From NCBI RefSeq assembly GCF_004345645.1, contig NZ_SLWS01000016.1, forward strand, positions 62,001 through 126,000: 64,000 nt of DNA. Reading direction: 5' to 3'. Below, in pieces: positions 35,662 to 44,245 of this stretch. The translations under genes were made by a program, and so were the position numbers. Origin of the DNA: Actinocrispum wychmicini (lineage in GTDB: Bacteria; Actinomycetota; Actinomycetes; Mycobacteriales; Pseudonocardiaceae). The notes below the pieces were generated by a model. It was not told where the DNA came from, did no database searches, and worked only from the letters and a program-made list of their open reading frames with translations. Position 1 is the first letter of the stretch, and every line of letters starts with the position of its first letter.

Positions 35662-35852
35662 TAGACGTACTCGTCCAGGCCCTCGACCTGGGCGCGGCAG
35701 CCGTCGGTGACCTCCCAGGCCGGGGCGAGCCTCGGCAGCAGCGGGTGCTGCGGGGGGCGGCGCACGGACGCCGGGATCTGGGCGCAGTCGGCGATCAGCT
35801 CGTCGATCGAGTCGGCCTCGGTGATGTTCACGTTCGCCACGTTATTGAGCAC
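35661..35852 (-). CDS. Small hypothetical protein (up to 63 aa)
   Basis: An acidic small protein (VNITEADSIDELIADCAQIP..., ending EGLDEYV) without a known family. The start is uncertain among three in-frame GTG codons (35852, 35840 and 35831). The strong shared terminator at its end and the divergent kinase gene beyond its start support a real transcription unit. Confidence 0.5.
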   Translation of the reverse strand: MLNNVANVNITEADSIDELIADCAQIPASVRRPPQHPLLPRLAPAWEVTDGCRAQVEGLDEYV

Positions 35853-35965
35853 GCTGAGAGATGCCTAGGAGTACCAACCGGTAGTGTGCTTAGGCAGCCG
35901 ACGAAACCACCCGTCCGGGTGGTCGACGTGGAGAGCCTGGCTGCCTGACTCGCAGGGAGGGCCCG

Positions 35966-36943
35966 GTGCCCGTTGCCGTATCGGGAAGCATCGCCACCGA
36001 TCACCTCATGCACTTCCCCGGCCGTTTCGCCGAGCAGATCATCCCGGACCAGACCCACCGGCTGTCGCTCAGCTTCCTGGTGGACGACCTGCAGGTCCGG
36101 CGGGGCGGAATCGGCGCCAACATCGCCTTCGGGATGGGCGTACTCGGCTGTTCGCCGGTCCTGGTCGGCGCGGCCGGCTCGGACTTCGCCGACTACCGGT
36201 CCTGGCTGGAGCGCCACGGGGTGAACTGCGCGGGCGTGCGGATCTCGGAGACCGCGCACACCGCGCGGTTCGTGTGCACGACGGACGAGGACATGTGCCA
36301 GATCGCGTCGTTCTACGCGGGCGCGATGGCCGAGTCGCGGCTGATCGAACTGGAGCCGATCGAGGCCAGGGTCGGCGCGCTCGACCTGGTCCTGATCAGC
36401 CCGGACGACCCCGAAGGCATGCTGCGGCACGCCGAGGAGTGCCGGCAGCGCGGCTACATGTTCGCGGTCGACCCGTCCCAGCAGCTCGCCCGGATGAACG
36501 GCGACCAGGTCCGCGAGTTCGTCGTCGGCGCCGACTACCTGTTCAGCAACGACTACGAGTGGGAGCTGCTGCTCAAGAAGACCGGTTGGACCGAGGCGGA
36601 CGTGCTCGGCAAGGTCGGCATGCGGATCACCACCCTGGGCGAGAAGGGCGTGGAGATCGTCGACAGCAAGGGCCCGGTCGTGCACGTGGCCGCCGTGCCG
36701 GAGCTGGCCAAGGCCGACCCCACCGGCGTCGGCGACGCGTTCCGCGCCGGCTTCCTCGCCGGCATGTCCCACGGCCTGGACCTGGAGCGCGCCGCACAAC
36801 TCGGCTCGTACATCGCCGTGCTGGTGTTGGAGACCGTCGGCACCCAGGAATGGGCCTTCGACAACACCGAGGCCATCACCCGCATCAGCGGCGCCTTCGG
36901 TGAGGACGCCGCGAGGGACATCGCGGCCATCCTGCCGCAGTAA
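35966..36943 (+). CDS. PfkB-family carbohydrate kinase (adenosine kinase-like)
   Basis: 325 aa ribokinase-fold enzyme. The glycine-rich RRGGIGANIAFGMG and the catalytic DPTGVGDAFRAGF signature are intact. The syntenic mycobacterial protein (Rv2202c, cbhK/adoK) phosphorylates adenosine, so this is the likely substrate. GTG 35966 follows GGGAGG. The next gene starts 11 bp after its stop. Confidence 0.9.
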   Translation: MPVAVSGSIATDHLMHFPGRFAEQIIPDQTHRLSLSFLVDDLQVRRGGIGANIAFGMGVLGCSPVLVGAAGSDFADYRSWLERHGVNCAGVRISETAHTARFVCTTDEDMCQIASFYAGAMAESRLIELEPIEARVGALDLVLISPDDPEGMLRHAEECRQRGYMFAVDPSQQLARMNGDQVREFVVGADYLFSNDYEWELLLKKTGWTEADVLGKVGMRITTLGEKGVEIVDSKGPVVHVAAVPELAKADPTGVGDAFRAGFLAGMSHGLDLERAAQLGSYIAVLVLETVGTQEWAFDNTEAITRISGAFGEDAARDIAAILPQ

Positions 36944-36954
36944 GCTATCGCGCC

Positions 36955-37428
36955 ATGAGTGACGCCTGTGCCGTCGCGCACGGCACGGCCACGGATGAGC
37001 CTGGCGAACATCGCGTGCTGGTGGCGGTGTTCGCCTCACCCGTGGCCGAATTCCTTGTGCGGTACGGAGAAGACCTCGGCTACACCACGGTCCTGTTCGA
37101 CCCGCCCGGCGACCTGCCGGCGTTGTGCGAACACACCGACGTCGTGGCCACCGACCACCACCGGGCGGACCTGGGCACCGCGCTGCGGGACGTGCTTGCC
37201 CATCCGGTGCGGTGGATCGGGGTGTTGGGCAACCCACGGCATGAGGGCCCGCACATCCGGCTGCTGACCGAGTTGGGGGTGCCCGCCGACGAGATCGCCC
37301 GGGTGCACCGTCCGGTCGGACTCAACATCGGGTCGCGGACCCCGGCGGAGATCGCGATCGCCACACTGGCCGGCCTGATCGCCGACCGCAACGGCCGGCC
37401 AGGCGGATTCGAGTTTCAGCTTGCGTAG
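36955..37428 (+). CDS. XdhC-type Rossmann domain protein, stand-alone
   Basis: 157 aa. It corresponds to the C-terminal Rossmann domain of XdhC/CoxI proteins: ATDHHRADLGTALRDVL, WIGVLGNPRHEG, and the end RPVGLNIGSRTPAEIAIATLAGLIA. The N-terminal XdhC domain is absent. XdhC proteins insert or sulfurate the molybdenum cofactor of xanthine dehydrogenase-type enzymes, but none is encoded here. It is probably co-transcribed with the adenosine kinase-like gene and overlaps the deacetylase gene by 13 bp. Confidence 0.82.
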   Translation: MSDACAVAHGTATDEPGEHRVLVAVFASPVAEFLVRYGEDLGYTTVLFDPPGDLPALCEHTDVVATDHHRADLGTALRDVLAHPVRWIGVLGNPRHEGPHIRLLTELGVPADEIARVHRPVGLNIGSRTPAEIAIATLAGLIADRNGRPGGFEFQLA

Positions 37429-38267
37429 TGCGCGGCGATCTCGTCGCTGGTGGTGAGCCAGACGCCGGGGTGGTTCGCCACGTACTCCAGGGCCTGGTCC
37501 AGGTATTTGTGCCGGAACGCCTGGCCGAGGATGAACGGGTGCACGGCCAGCGCCATCACACGGCCGTTGTCGGCTGACTCGGCGTACAGCTGGTCGAGTT
37601 GGTCGCGCACGATCTGGACGAAGTCCGGCCCGGTCATGCCTTTGCTGACGAAGATGCCGACGTCGTTCAGCTCCACCGAGTACGGCACGCTCAGCATTCC
37701 CGGCACGTTCAGCCGATACGGCTGGTCGTCGTTGGTCCAGTCGAGGACGTAGGTCAGGCCGAGTTCGGCGAGTAGGGCCGGGGTGTGGAACGTCTCGGTG
37801 AGCGCGGGCCCCATCCAGCCGTGTGGCCGGGTGCCGGTGGCTTTCTCGATGGTCGTCACGACGTCGGTGAGGTAGGCGCGTTCCTCGTCGACGGTCATGT
37901 CGGCCTGGAAGATCGAGTTGTTCTTCCCGTGCGCCAGCCAGGCCCAGTCGCGTTCCCGGCCGGCGTCGATGATCCGCGGGTTGTGTTCGTAGACGTCCGA
38001 GTTGAGCAGCACGCTCGCGCGGATCCCGTGCCGGTCCAGGGTGTCCAGCATTCGCCAGAACCCCACCCGCGGCCCGTAGTCGCGCCAGCCGAAGTTCAAC
38101 GCGTCCGGCACCAGGTGCGCGGTGCCCTCGAACGTGCTTGTGGACCGCCGGTCCACTTGGTAGTGCTCGACGTTGAGGCCCAGGTAGAACGCCACCCGCG
38201 CGCCGCCGGGCCACTGGATCGGGTCGCGGTCGACGATCGGGTTGTCGGTGAAAAGTTCGATGTCCAT
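37416..38267 (-). CDS. Polysaccharide deacetylase-family protein (PuuE allantoinase-like)
   Basis: 283 aa NodB-fold protein. WPGGARVAFYLGLNVEHYQ, a fold segment RHGIRASVLLNSDVYE, GWMGPALTETFHTPALLAELGL and the final HPFILGQAFRHKYLDQALEY are as in PuuE-like allantoinases rather than chitin deacetylases. It has no signal peptide, so a cytoplasmic substrate such as a ureide is more likely than cell-wall glycan. Divergent from the MerR regulator. Confidence 0.82.
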   Translation of the reverse strand: MDIELFTDNPIVDRDPIQWPGGARVAFYLGLNVEHYQVDRRSTSTFEGTAHLVPDALNFGWRDYGPRVGFWRMLDTLDRHGIRASVLLNSDVYEHNPRIIDAGRERDWAWLAHGKNNSIFQADMTVDEERAYLTDVVTTIEKATGTRPHGWMGPALTETFHTPALLAELGLTYVLDWTNDDQPYRLNVPGMLSVPYSVELNDVGIFVSKGMTGPDFVQIVRDQLDQLYAESADNGRVMALAVHPFILGQAFRHKYLDQALEYVANHPGVWLTTSDEIAAHYAS

Positions 38268-38285
38268 GCATCTATGCTCGAACCA

Positions 38286-38299
38286 TCACATCTGTGTGA
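38286..38299. promoter_or_regulatory. Probable MerR operator between divergent genes
   Basis: The dyad TCACA-TCTG-TGTGA lies in the middle of the 49-bp gap between the deacetylase gene and the MerR gene. No other dyad is visible there, so it probably serves both promoters. Confidence 0.5.
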
Positions 38300-38316
38300 A
38301 GGTCAAGGGGAACGTC

Positions 38317-38691
38317 ATGCGTATCGGTGAACTCGCCGAACGGACCGGCACGTCCCGCCGGTTGCTGCGGTACTACGAGGAGCAGGGCCTGCTTGTGCCG
38401 GACCGGTCCGCCAACGGCTACCGCGAGTACGACGACACCCTGGTCGACCAGGTCGTCCGGATCAGGGGACTGCTCGCCGCCGGCGTGCCCACCAAGATCA
38501 TCAGGCAGATCCTGCCGTGCCTGACCGAACGGGAGATCGTCCAGTTCTCCGGCACGACCGAACCGATCCTGACCGCGCTGGAACGTGAACGCGACCAGAT
38601 GAGCGAACGCATCGAGTTCCTGACCCGCAACCGGGACGCGATCACCGGCTACATCACCGCCGTCAAGTCTCAGAGCCGCACAGGGTACTGA
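38317..38691 (+). CDS. MerR-family transcriptional regulator
   Basis: 124 aa. The N-terminal winged helix IGELAERTGTSRRLLRYYEEQGLL is typical. A dimerisation helix (about residues 80-110) follows, and there is no separate ligand domain and no cysteine cluster of the metal sensors. ATG 38317 follows AAGGGG at 6-7 nt. It probably controls the divergent deacetylase gene. Its end overlaps asnB by 22 bp. Confidence 0.88.
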   Translation: MRIGELAERTGTSRRLLRYYEEQGLLVPDRSANGYREYDDTLVDQVVRIRGLLAAGVPTKIIRQILPCLTEREIVQFSGTTEPILTALERERDQMSERIEFLTRNRDAITGYITAVKSQSRTGY

Positions 38692-40595
38692 GGTTCGGGG
38701 ATCTGCGGGCGGATCCGGCCCTCGACGAAGATCCCGTGCCAGATCATGAACACCAGCAGCGCCCAGATCCGGCGGCTGTGGTCGAGCTGCCCGGTCCGGT
38801 GCTCGTCCAGCAACGCCAGCACGGCCTGCCGGTCGAGCAGCTCGTCGGTCAGTGAGTCACGGATGATCGTGGCCGCCCACGGGTACATCTCGTCCTTGAG
38901 CCAGTGCCGGATCGGCACCGGGAAACCCAGCTTCCGGCGGTTGATCACGTGTGCCGGCACGATGTCCCGGATCGCCGCGCGCAGCGCGTACTTCGTCGTC
39001 TCCTTGGTGATCTTCTGTTCGAGCGGGATCTTCGCGGCGATCTTGAAGACTTCCGGGTCCAGGAACGGCACCCGCAGCTCCAGCGAGTTGGCCATGGTCA
39101 TCTTGTCGGCCTTGACGAGAATGTCGCCGCGCAGCCAGGTGAACAGGTCCACGTGCTGCATCCGGGTCACCGGGTCCCACTCGGCCGACTGCCGGTACCA
39201 CGGCGCGGTGATCTCCTCGTGCCCCACACCCGGGTTGAACGTGCGCAGCACGCGCTGGATCTGGTCGTCCCGGAAGATCCGCGCGTTGCCGTAGTACCGC
39301 TGCTCCAGGCTGAGCGCGCCGCGGCGGAGGAAGTCCTTGCCGCGCTTGCCTTCCGGCAGCTTCGTGGACAGGTTGCCCATCGCCTTGCGCAGCGCGCCCG
39401 GGACCTTCTCGAACGCCGCCAACGAGATCGGCTCGCGGTAGATCGTGTAGCCGCCGAACAGCTCGTCCGCGCCCTCGCCGGAGAGCACCACCTTCACGTA
39501 CTGGCGCGCCTCGCGGGCGATGAACCACAGCGGCACCAGCGCCGGGTCGGCCACCGGGTCGTCCAGGTACCAGACGATCAACGGCAGGACGTCCATCATC
39601 TCCTGCGGCGACACCGTCCGGACCACGTGCTTCACGCCGATCGCCGCCGCCGACTCGGCGGCCACGTCCACCTCGGAGTACCCCTGCCGCTCGAATCCCG
39701 TGGTGAACGTGATCAGGTCCGGGTTGTGCTCCTTGGCCAGGGCCGCGATCACCGTCGAGTCGATGCCGCCGGAGAGGAACGAGCCGACCGTGACGTCCGC
39801 GCGCATGTGCTTGGCGACGGAGTCCTTCAACACGGCCGCGATGTCCGAGTGCAGACGACCCGCTTCGTACTGGCCAACCGAGGAAGTTTTGAACAGCGGC
39901 GTGAAGTACCGCTCGGTGGTCATCCGGCCGTCCGGGGTCACCGTGAACGACGTGCCCGACTCGACGCGGCGGACCGAGTCGTGCAGGGTCTCCGGCTCCG
40001 GCACGTACTGCATGACCAGGTAGTGCTGCAGAGCCGTCCGGTCAAGGCGTGGGGCGCTGCCCAACACCCGGGACAGCGCGAGCAGGCTCTTCTTCTCGCT
40101 GGCGAAGGCGACGCCACCAGGGCCGTAGCTGTAGAACAGCGGCTTGATGCCGAACGGGTCACGTGCGCCGAAGAGCACCTGGCGGTGGGAGTCCCAGATC
40201 AGGAACGCGAACATCCCTCGGAACCGGCTGACCACGCTCGGCCCGTAGTGGTGGTACGCGGCCACCATGGCCTCGGCCTCGCCGTCGGTGGCGAACTGGA
40301 GGTTGAACTCGCGCTTGAGGTCGGCGCGGATCTCCAGGTAGTTGTAGACCTCGCCGTTGAACAGGATGGTGTACCGGCCCGGGGCGTCCACCGGGCCCCA
40401 GTGCAGCGGCTGGTGCGAGTGCGCGATGTCCACGATCGAGAGCCGGTTGAACCCGAAGACCACGCCTGGCCCGACCCAGGTCCCGCTCTCGTCGGGGCCG
40501 CGGTGCCGCTGGCAGCGCAGTGCGCCGTCGACCGCGCCGCGGGCCCCCTCAGGGTCGAGTCCGGACGGGCACACCAGGCCAAGCAGACCGCACAC
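38670..40595 (-). CDS. asnB: Glutamine-hydrolysing asparagine synthetase
   Basis: 641 aa. The N-terminal class II glutaminase domain needs Cys as the first residue after Met removal. That makes GTG 40595, directly before the TGC codon, the true start; GGAAGG lies 9 nt upstream, and the ATG at 40604 would bury the cysteine. RHRGPDESG, LFNGEVYN and the synthetase motif SFLSGGIDST are present. In actinobacteria, including mycobacteria, asnB lies next to ctaC as here; some homologues influence cell-wall peptide amidation. Confidence 0.94.
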   Translation of the reverse strand: MCGLLGLVCPSGLDPEGARGAVDGALRCQRHRGPDESGTWVGPGVVFGFNRLSIVDIAHSHQPLHWGPVDAPGRYTILFNGEVYNYLEIRADLKREFNLQFATDGEAEAMVAAYHHYGPSVVSRFRGMFAFLIWDSHRQVLFGARDPFGIKPLFYSYGPGGVAFASEKKSLLALSRVLGSAPRLDRTALQHYLVMQYVPEPETLHDSVRRVESGTSFTVTPDGRMTTERYFTPLFKTSSVGQYEAGRLHSDIAAVLKDSVAKHMRADVTVGSFLSGGIDSTVIAALAKEHNPDLITFTTGFERQGYSEVDVAAESAAAIGVKHVVRTVSPQEMMDVLPLIVWYLDDPVADPALVPLWFIAREARQYVKVVLSGEGADELFGGYTIYREPISLAAFEKVPGALRKAMGNLSTKLPEGKRGKDFLRRGALSLEQRYYGNARIFRDDQIQRVLRTFNPGVGHEEITAPWYRQSAEWDPVTRMQHVDLFTWLRGDILVKADKMTMANSLELRVPFLDPEVFKIAAKIPLEQKITKETTKYALRAAIRDIVPAHVINRRKLGFPVPIRHWLKDEMYPWAATIIRDSLTDELLDRQAVLALLDEHRTGQLDHSRRIWALLVFMIWHGIFVEGRIRPQIPEPQYPVRL

Positions 40596-40746
40596 TCTCG
40601 GCAACCTTCCTTTTCGAGGATGTGGTTGAAGGGCCAGTATGCCCGGCCGCCGGACACCGGTCCCCGTGCCCGGCCCCTGATCCGCGTCACATATGTCGCT
40701 GAGCTACGCTCCCGCAAGAGCGGATCGGCGAGGAGGAGAGCGAACG

Positions 40747-41685
40747 GTGAGCCAACAGGAGCCCTCGCGCGGGCGGCGGCTGGCCAAGATCGTCGGGCTG
40801 GTCGGCCTGGTCGCGCTCGCGGCGACCGGCTGCTCGGGGGAAGAGGTCCTGCGGTTCGGCTGGCCGAAGGGTGTCACCGAGCAGTCCGACGAGATGGTCA
40901 ACCTGTGGACCGGCGCGGTGATCGCCTCGCTGGTCGTGGGTGTGTTCACGTGGATCCTGATGCTGTGGCCGGTCGTGTTCCACCGCAAGAAGGCCAGTGA
41001 CACCGACCTGCCGCCGCAGCGCCAGTACAACACGCTGCTGGAGATGATCTACACCGGTGTGCCGGTGGTCATCGTGGTGGTGCTGTTCGTGTTCACCGCG
41101 ACCACCGAGAACCGGGTGCTGGCCAAGACCGCCAACCCGGACGTGACCGTGGACGTGAAGGCCTTCCAGTGGAACTGGGACTTCGGCTACAAGCAGTCCA
41201 AGGGCGCCCAGCCGAAGACGCCGGACGGCGGCATGGTCCACACGGTCGGCAGCTCGCGGGAGATCCCGCTGCTGGTCGTGCCGGCCGGCCGCACGGTCGA
41301 GTACCAGCTGTCGTCCAACGACGTGATCCACTCGTTCTACGTGCCGGAGATGCACTTCAAGCGGGACGTCTTCCCGTACCCGGACAAGAACAACCAGGAC
41401 AACACGTTCCAGAACAAGATCGACCGGCCGGGCTCGTTCGTCGGCCGCTGCGCCGAGCTGTGCGGCTCGTACCACGCGTTCATGAACTTCGAGGTGCGCG
41501 CGCTGCCCGGTGACCTGTTCGACCAGTACCTGGACCTGCGGACGCGGACCAACCCGACGACCAACCAGACGTACACGGCGGCCGAGGCGTTGTCGAAGAT
41601 GGCCTGCGGCGACCTGTGCAAGCCGTACGCGGTGACCACCAGTCCCTTCAACACCGACCGCGTAGCGCGGACGGCTTCCGGCTGA
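40747..41685 (+). CDS. ctaC: Cytochrome c oxidase subunit II
   Basis: 312 aa. GTG 40747 follows AGGAGGAG. A lipoprotein signal with lipobox LAATGC leads to two membrane helices and a CuA domain with the ligand motif CAELCGSYH and the upstream His in DVIHSFYVPE. It receives electrons from QcrC and passes them to subunit I (not in the window). Confidence 0.96.
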   Translation: MSQQEPSRGRRLAKIVGLVGLVALAATGCSGEEVLRFGWPKGVTEQSDEMVNLWTGAVIASLVVGVFTWILMLWPVVFHRKKASDTDLPPQRQYNTLLEMIYTGVPVVIVVVLFVFTATTENRVLAKTANPDVTVDVKAFQWNWDFGYKQSKGAQPKTPDGGMVHTVGSSREIPLLVVPAGRTVEYQLSSNDVIHSFYVPEMHFKRDVFPYPDKNNQDNTFQNKIDRPGSFVGRCAELCGSYHAFMNFEVRALPGDLFDQYLDLRTRTNPTTNQTYTAAEALSKMACGDLCKPYAVTTSPFNTDRVARTASG

Positions 41686-41696
41686 GGCGAGGGAAC

Positions 41697-42095
41697 ATGA
41701 AGGTCGAAGCCAGGATCTTCCACATCTGCACGGGTTTCTTCTTCGCCGCAGCGGTCCTGTACGGCGTGTGGGCCAAGGAGCCGGTCGGCATCGTCGGCCT
41801 CACCCTGACCGGTGGGCTGTCGCTGATCATCGGCAGCTACTTCGGCTTCGTGTCCCGCCGGGTCGCCGAGCGGCCCGAGGACAACGAGAACGCCGAGGTC
41901 AGCGACGGTGCCGGTGAGCTGGGTTTCTTCAGCCCCGGCAGCTACTGGCCGGTGGCGTGCGCCGCGGCGGCCGCGCTCACCGCGTTCGCGCTGGCGTTCT
42001 TCCAGATCTGGCTGGTGATCATCGGCGTCGTGTGCGTCCTGCTCACGGTCGGCGGCCTGGTGTTCGAGTACCACACCGCCCCGGACAAGGACTGA
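41697..42095 (+). CDS. ctaF: Cytochrome c oxidase subunit IV (actinobacterial type)
   Basis: 132 aa with four hydrophobic helices, directly after ctaC (11 bp). The pattern MKVEARIFHICTGFFFAAAV, then SYFGFVSRR and FFSPGSYWPV, is that of the small actinobacterial oxidase subunit found at this position in mycobacteria and corynebacteria. Confidence 0.9.
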   Translation: MKVEARIFHICTGFFFAAAVLYGVWAKEPVGIVGLTLTGGLSLIIGSYFGFVSRRVAERPEDNENAEVSDGAGELGFFSPGSYWPVACAAAAALTAFALAFFQIWLVIIGVVCVLLTVGGLVFEYHTAPDKD

Positions 42096-42163
42096 ACACC
42101 GAAGACGACCCGCTGGACGAGGCCGGGCGCCCGAACGTCACGGACGCCTGGCCCGAGCACCCG

Positions 42164-42631
42164 GTGGGCGAGGGCCGGACGCTGATCATGGTGCACAAGC
42201 ACCTGCGTCAGGAGTTACGCCAGATCCGGGACGCCGTCGACGAGGTCGCCGCGGGCCGGCGGCCGGCTGAGGACGCCCGCTCACTGATCAGCCATATGAC
42301 CATCCGGCAGAACTACTGGACCCTGGGTGGGTTCTGCGCGTCCTACTGCCGCGTTCTCACCCTGCACCACTCGCTGGAGGACCAGGTGTTCCCCGGCCTC
42401 GCCGGCCACGAGCCCGCACTCGGGCCGGTCATCGAGAAGCTCTCGCGGGAACACGAGGTGATCGCGGACGTGATCACCGGCCTGGACACCGCGCTGACCA
42501 GGCTGTTGAGCGACGAGACCGGCTTCGACGACGTCCGCGACCAGGTGGCCCTGCTCGACCGGCTGCTGACCTCGCACCTGGACTACGAGGAATCCCAACT
42601 GGTCGAACCGCTGGGCCGCCTCGGTTACTGA
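42164..42631 (+). CDS. Hemerythrin HHE-domain protein
   Basis: About 155 aa from GTG 42164. The helical bundle carries the metal-ligand pattern of HHE proteins: VHKHLRQEL, LHHSLEDQVFP, REHEVIADV and SHLDYEESQL. Such proteins bind a di-iron centre and sense or store O2 or NO. The start is doubtful: GTG 42164 and ATG 42188 lack good ribosome-binding sites. The reading frame is open back to a CTG (42092) that overlaps the ctaF stop. One TTA codon at 42215-42217. Co-transcription with oxidase genes suggests a redox or oxygen role. Confidence 0.78.
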   Translation: MGEGRTLIMVHKHLRQELRQIRDAVDEVAAGRRPAEDARSLISHMTIRQNYWTLGGFCASYCRVLTLHHSLEDQVFPGLAGHEPALGPVIEKLSREHEVIADVITGLDTALTRLLSDETGFDDVRDQVALLDRLLTSHLDYEESQLVEPLGRLGY

Positions 42632-43674
42632 GCCGAGCCGGCCAGCTTGCCGGAGAACGCCGCCCAGTTGGCCAGCAGCGTGGCCGCCGCGCCCGAGTCG
42701 ATCGCCTGGGCCACCTGCCGCAGTCCGGCGCTCAGATCGGCCTTCAGGTCGTCCGTGAGGCCCCGGTAGGCGGCCACCGCGCCGGCCGCGTTCAGCAGCA
42801 CCGCGTCCCGAACCGGGCCCAGTTCGCCGCCGACCAGCCGCCGGACCACCTCGGCGTTCTCCTCCGGCTGGCCGCCGCGCAGGTCCTCCGGCCGGGCCGG
42901 CGCGAGGTCGAAGTCCGCCGGGTCGATCTTGTCCGCGCGAACCGTGCCGCCCTCGACGACCCACACCGAACTCGTCGTCGACGTGGTGATCTCGTCCAAG
43001 CCGTCGTCGCCGCGCACCACGAGCACGGACGAACCGCGCCGGGCGAACACCTCGGCCACCACCGGCGCCAGCTTCGCGAACGCGCAGCCCACCAGGGCGG
43101 CCGCCGGCTGGGCCGGGTTGGTCAACGGCCCCAGCACGTTGAAGGCGGTCGGAATGCCCAGCTCCCGGCGGGGCGCGCCGGCGTGCCGGAACGCGGGGTG
43201 GAACACCGGCGCGAAGCAGAACCCGACCCCCAGCTCCCGCACGCACTCCTGGACACCGTGCGCGTTCAGGCCGATCGCCACCCCCAGCATCTCCAGGACG
43301 TCGGCCGTGCCGGTCCTGGACGACGCGGACCGGTTGCCGTGCTTGACCACGGGCACCCCGGACGCGGCCACCACGATCGCGCTCATCGTCGAGATGTTGA
43401 CGCTGCCGGACCGGTCGCCGCCGGTGCCCACCACGTCAACGGCCCGCCGCGGCACCGTGACCCGGTTGGCGTGCGCGAGCATCCCGTCGGCCAGGCCGGC
43501 GATCTCGTCCGGCGTCTCGCCCTTGGCGTGCAACGCCACCGCGAACCCGGCGATCTGCGCGGACGTGGCGCCGCCGGACATGATCTGGCCCATCGCCCAC
43601 GACGTGTCGTCGGCGGTCAGGTCGCCGCCGTCCACCAAGTGGTGCAGCAGCGCCGGCCAGTTGTCGCGCGGCAT
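42625..43674 (-). CDS. trpD: Anthranilate phosphoribosyltransferase
   Basis: 349 aa tryptophan biosynthesis enzyme. The phosphoribosyl pyrophosphate motif VGTGGDRSGSVNIST, KHGNRSASSRTGTADVLE and NVLGPLTNPA are intact. AAGGG stands 9 nt before ATG 43674. It lies away from other trp genes, inside the respiratory cluster, as in mycobacteria. Confidence 0.95.
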   Translation of the reverse strand: MPRDNWPALLHHLVDGGDLTADDTSWAMGQIMSGGATSAQIAGFAVALHAKGETPDEIAGLADGMLAHANRVTVPRRAVDVVGTGGDRSGSVNISTMSAIVVAASGVPVVKHGNRSASSRTGTADVLEMLGVAIGLNAHGVQECVRELGVGFCFAPVFHPAFRHAGAPRRELGIPTAFNVLGPLTNPAQPAAALVGCAFAKLAPVVAEVFARRGSSVLVVRGDDGLDEITTSTTSSVWVVEGGTVRADKIDPADFDLAPARPEDLRGGQPEENAEVVRRLVGGELGPVRDAVLLNAAGAVAAYRGLTDDLKADLSAGLRQVAQAIDSGAAATLLANWAAFSGKLAGSAQ

Positions 43675-43679
43675 CGCGG

Positions 43680-44090
43680 TCAACCCTTGACGACGGGCAG
43701 CTGGCGGGAGCGCAGCACGTCCGCGACGGTCTCGGCGGCGGTCAGCGGGTCGAGCGGGTGCACCAGCACGGCGTCCGCCTGCGACCAGGTGGCCAGCCAG
43801 CGGTCGTCCTTGCGGCGGACCGCGATCACGATCGGCGGGCAGTCGTCCAGCTCGTTCTTCAGCTGCCGGCACACGCCCATGCCGCCGGTCGGCTGCGCCT
43901 CGCCGTCCAGGATCGCCAGGTCGATGTCGCCCTCGTCCATGTGGTACAGCACGTCCGCGACCCCGTCGGCCTCAACGAACGTCACCCGGCCGATGTCCGC
44001 GGCCGGCCGGCGGCCGACAGCTGTGACGATGCTCTCCCGCACTTCAGGCCGGTGGCTGAAGACGAGGATGGTCAGCGGCTGCGTGCTCAT
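43680..44090 (-). CDS. Degenerate receiver-domain protein
   Basis: 136 aa, a lone CheY-like fold without output domain. The phosphoacceptor position is kept in LAILDGE. The acidic pair after beta-1 is replaced (FSHRPE for the usual DDDPE), and the beta-5 lysine is replaced by His in LVHPLDP. Phosphorylation is therefore unlikely. ATG 44090 follows GGAGGA at about 10 nt. Its stop lies 5 bp before trpD, so the two are co-transcribed. Confidence 0.78.
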   Translation of the reverse strand: MSTQPLTILVFSHRPEVRESIVTAVGRRPAADIGRVTFVEADGVADVLYHMDEGDIDLAILDGEAQPTGGMGVCRQLKNELDDCPPIVIAVRRKDDRWLATWSQADAVLVHPLDPLTAAETVADVLRSRQLPVVKG

Positions 44091-44245
44091 CTGTGGGTGG
44101 TCCTCCGCCTCGACACCGAAATCACCGATAATGCGCCTGGTCACGACCGTCCGAATCCTAGTCCCCGACGAGGGCCGGACTTGAGCGGGATCCAACAGCG
44201 GACCCGACCGGGCGATGCGGACAACCGCAGGCCATAATGCGTCGC

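Noticed and set aside
38670..40604. Longer asnB starting at ATG 40604
   Set aside because: The catalytic cysteine must follow the initiator Met directly; GTG 40595 satisfies this and has the better ribosome-binding site.
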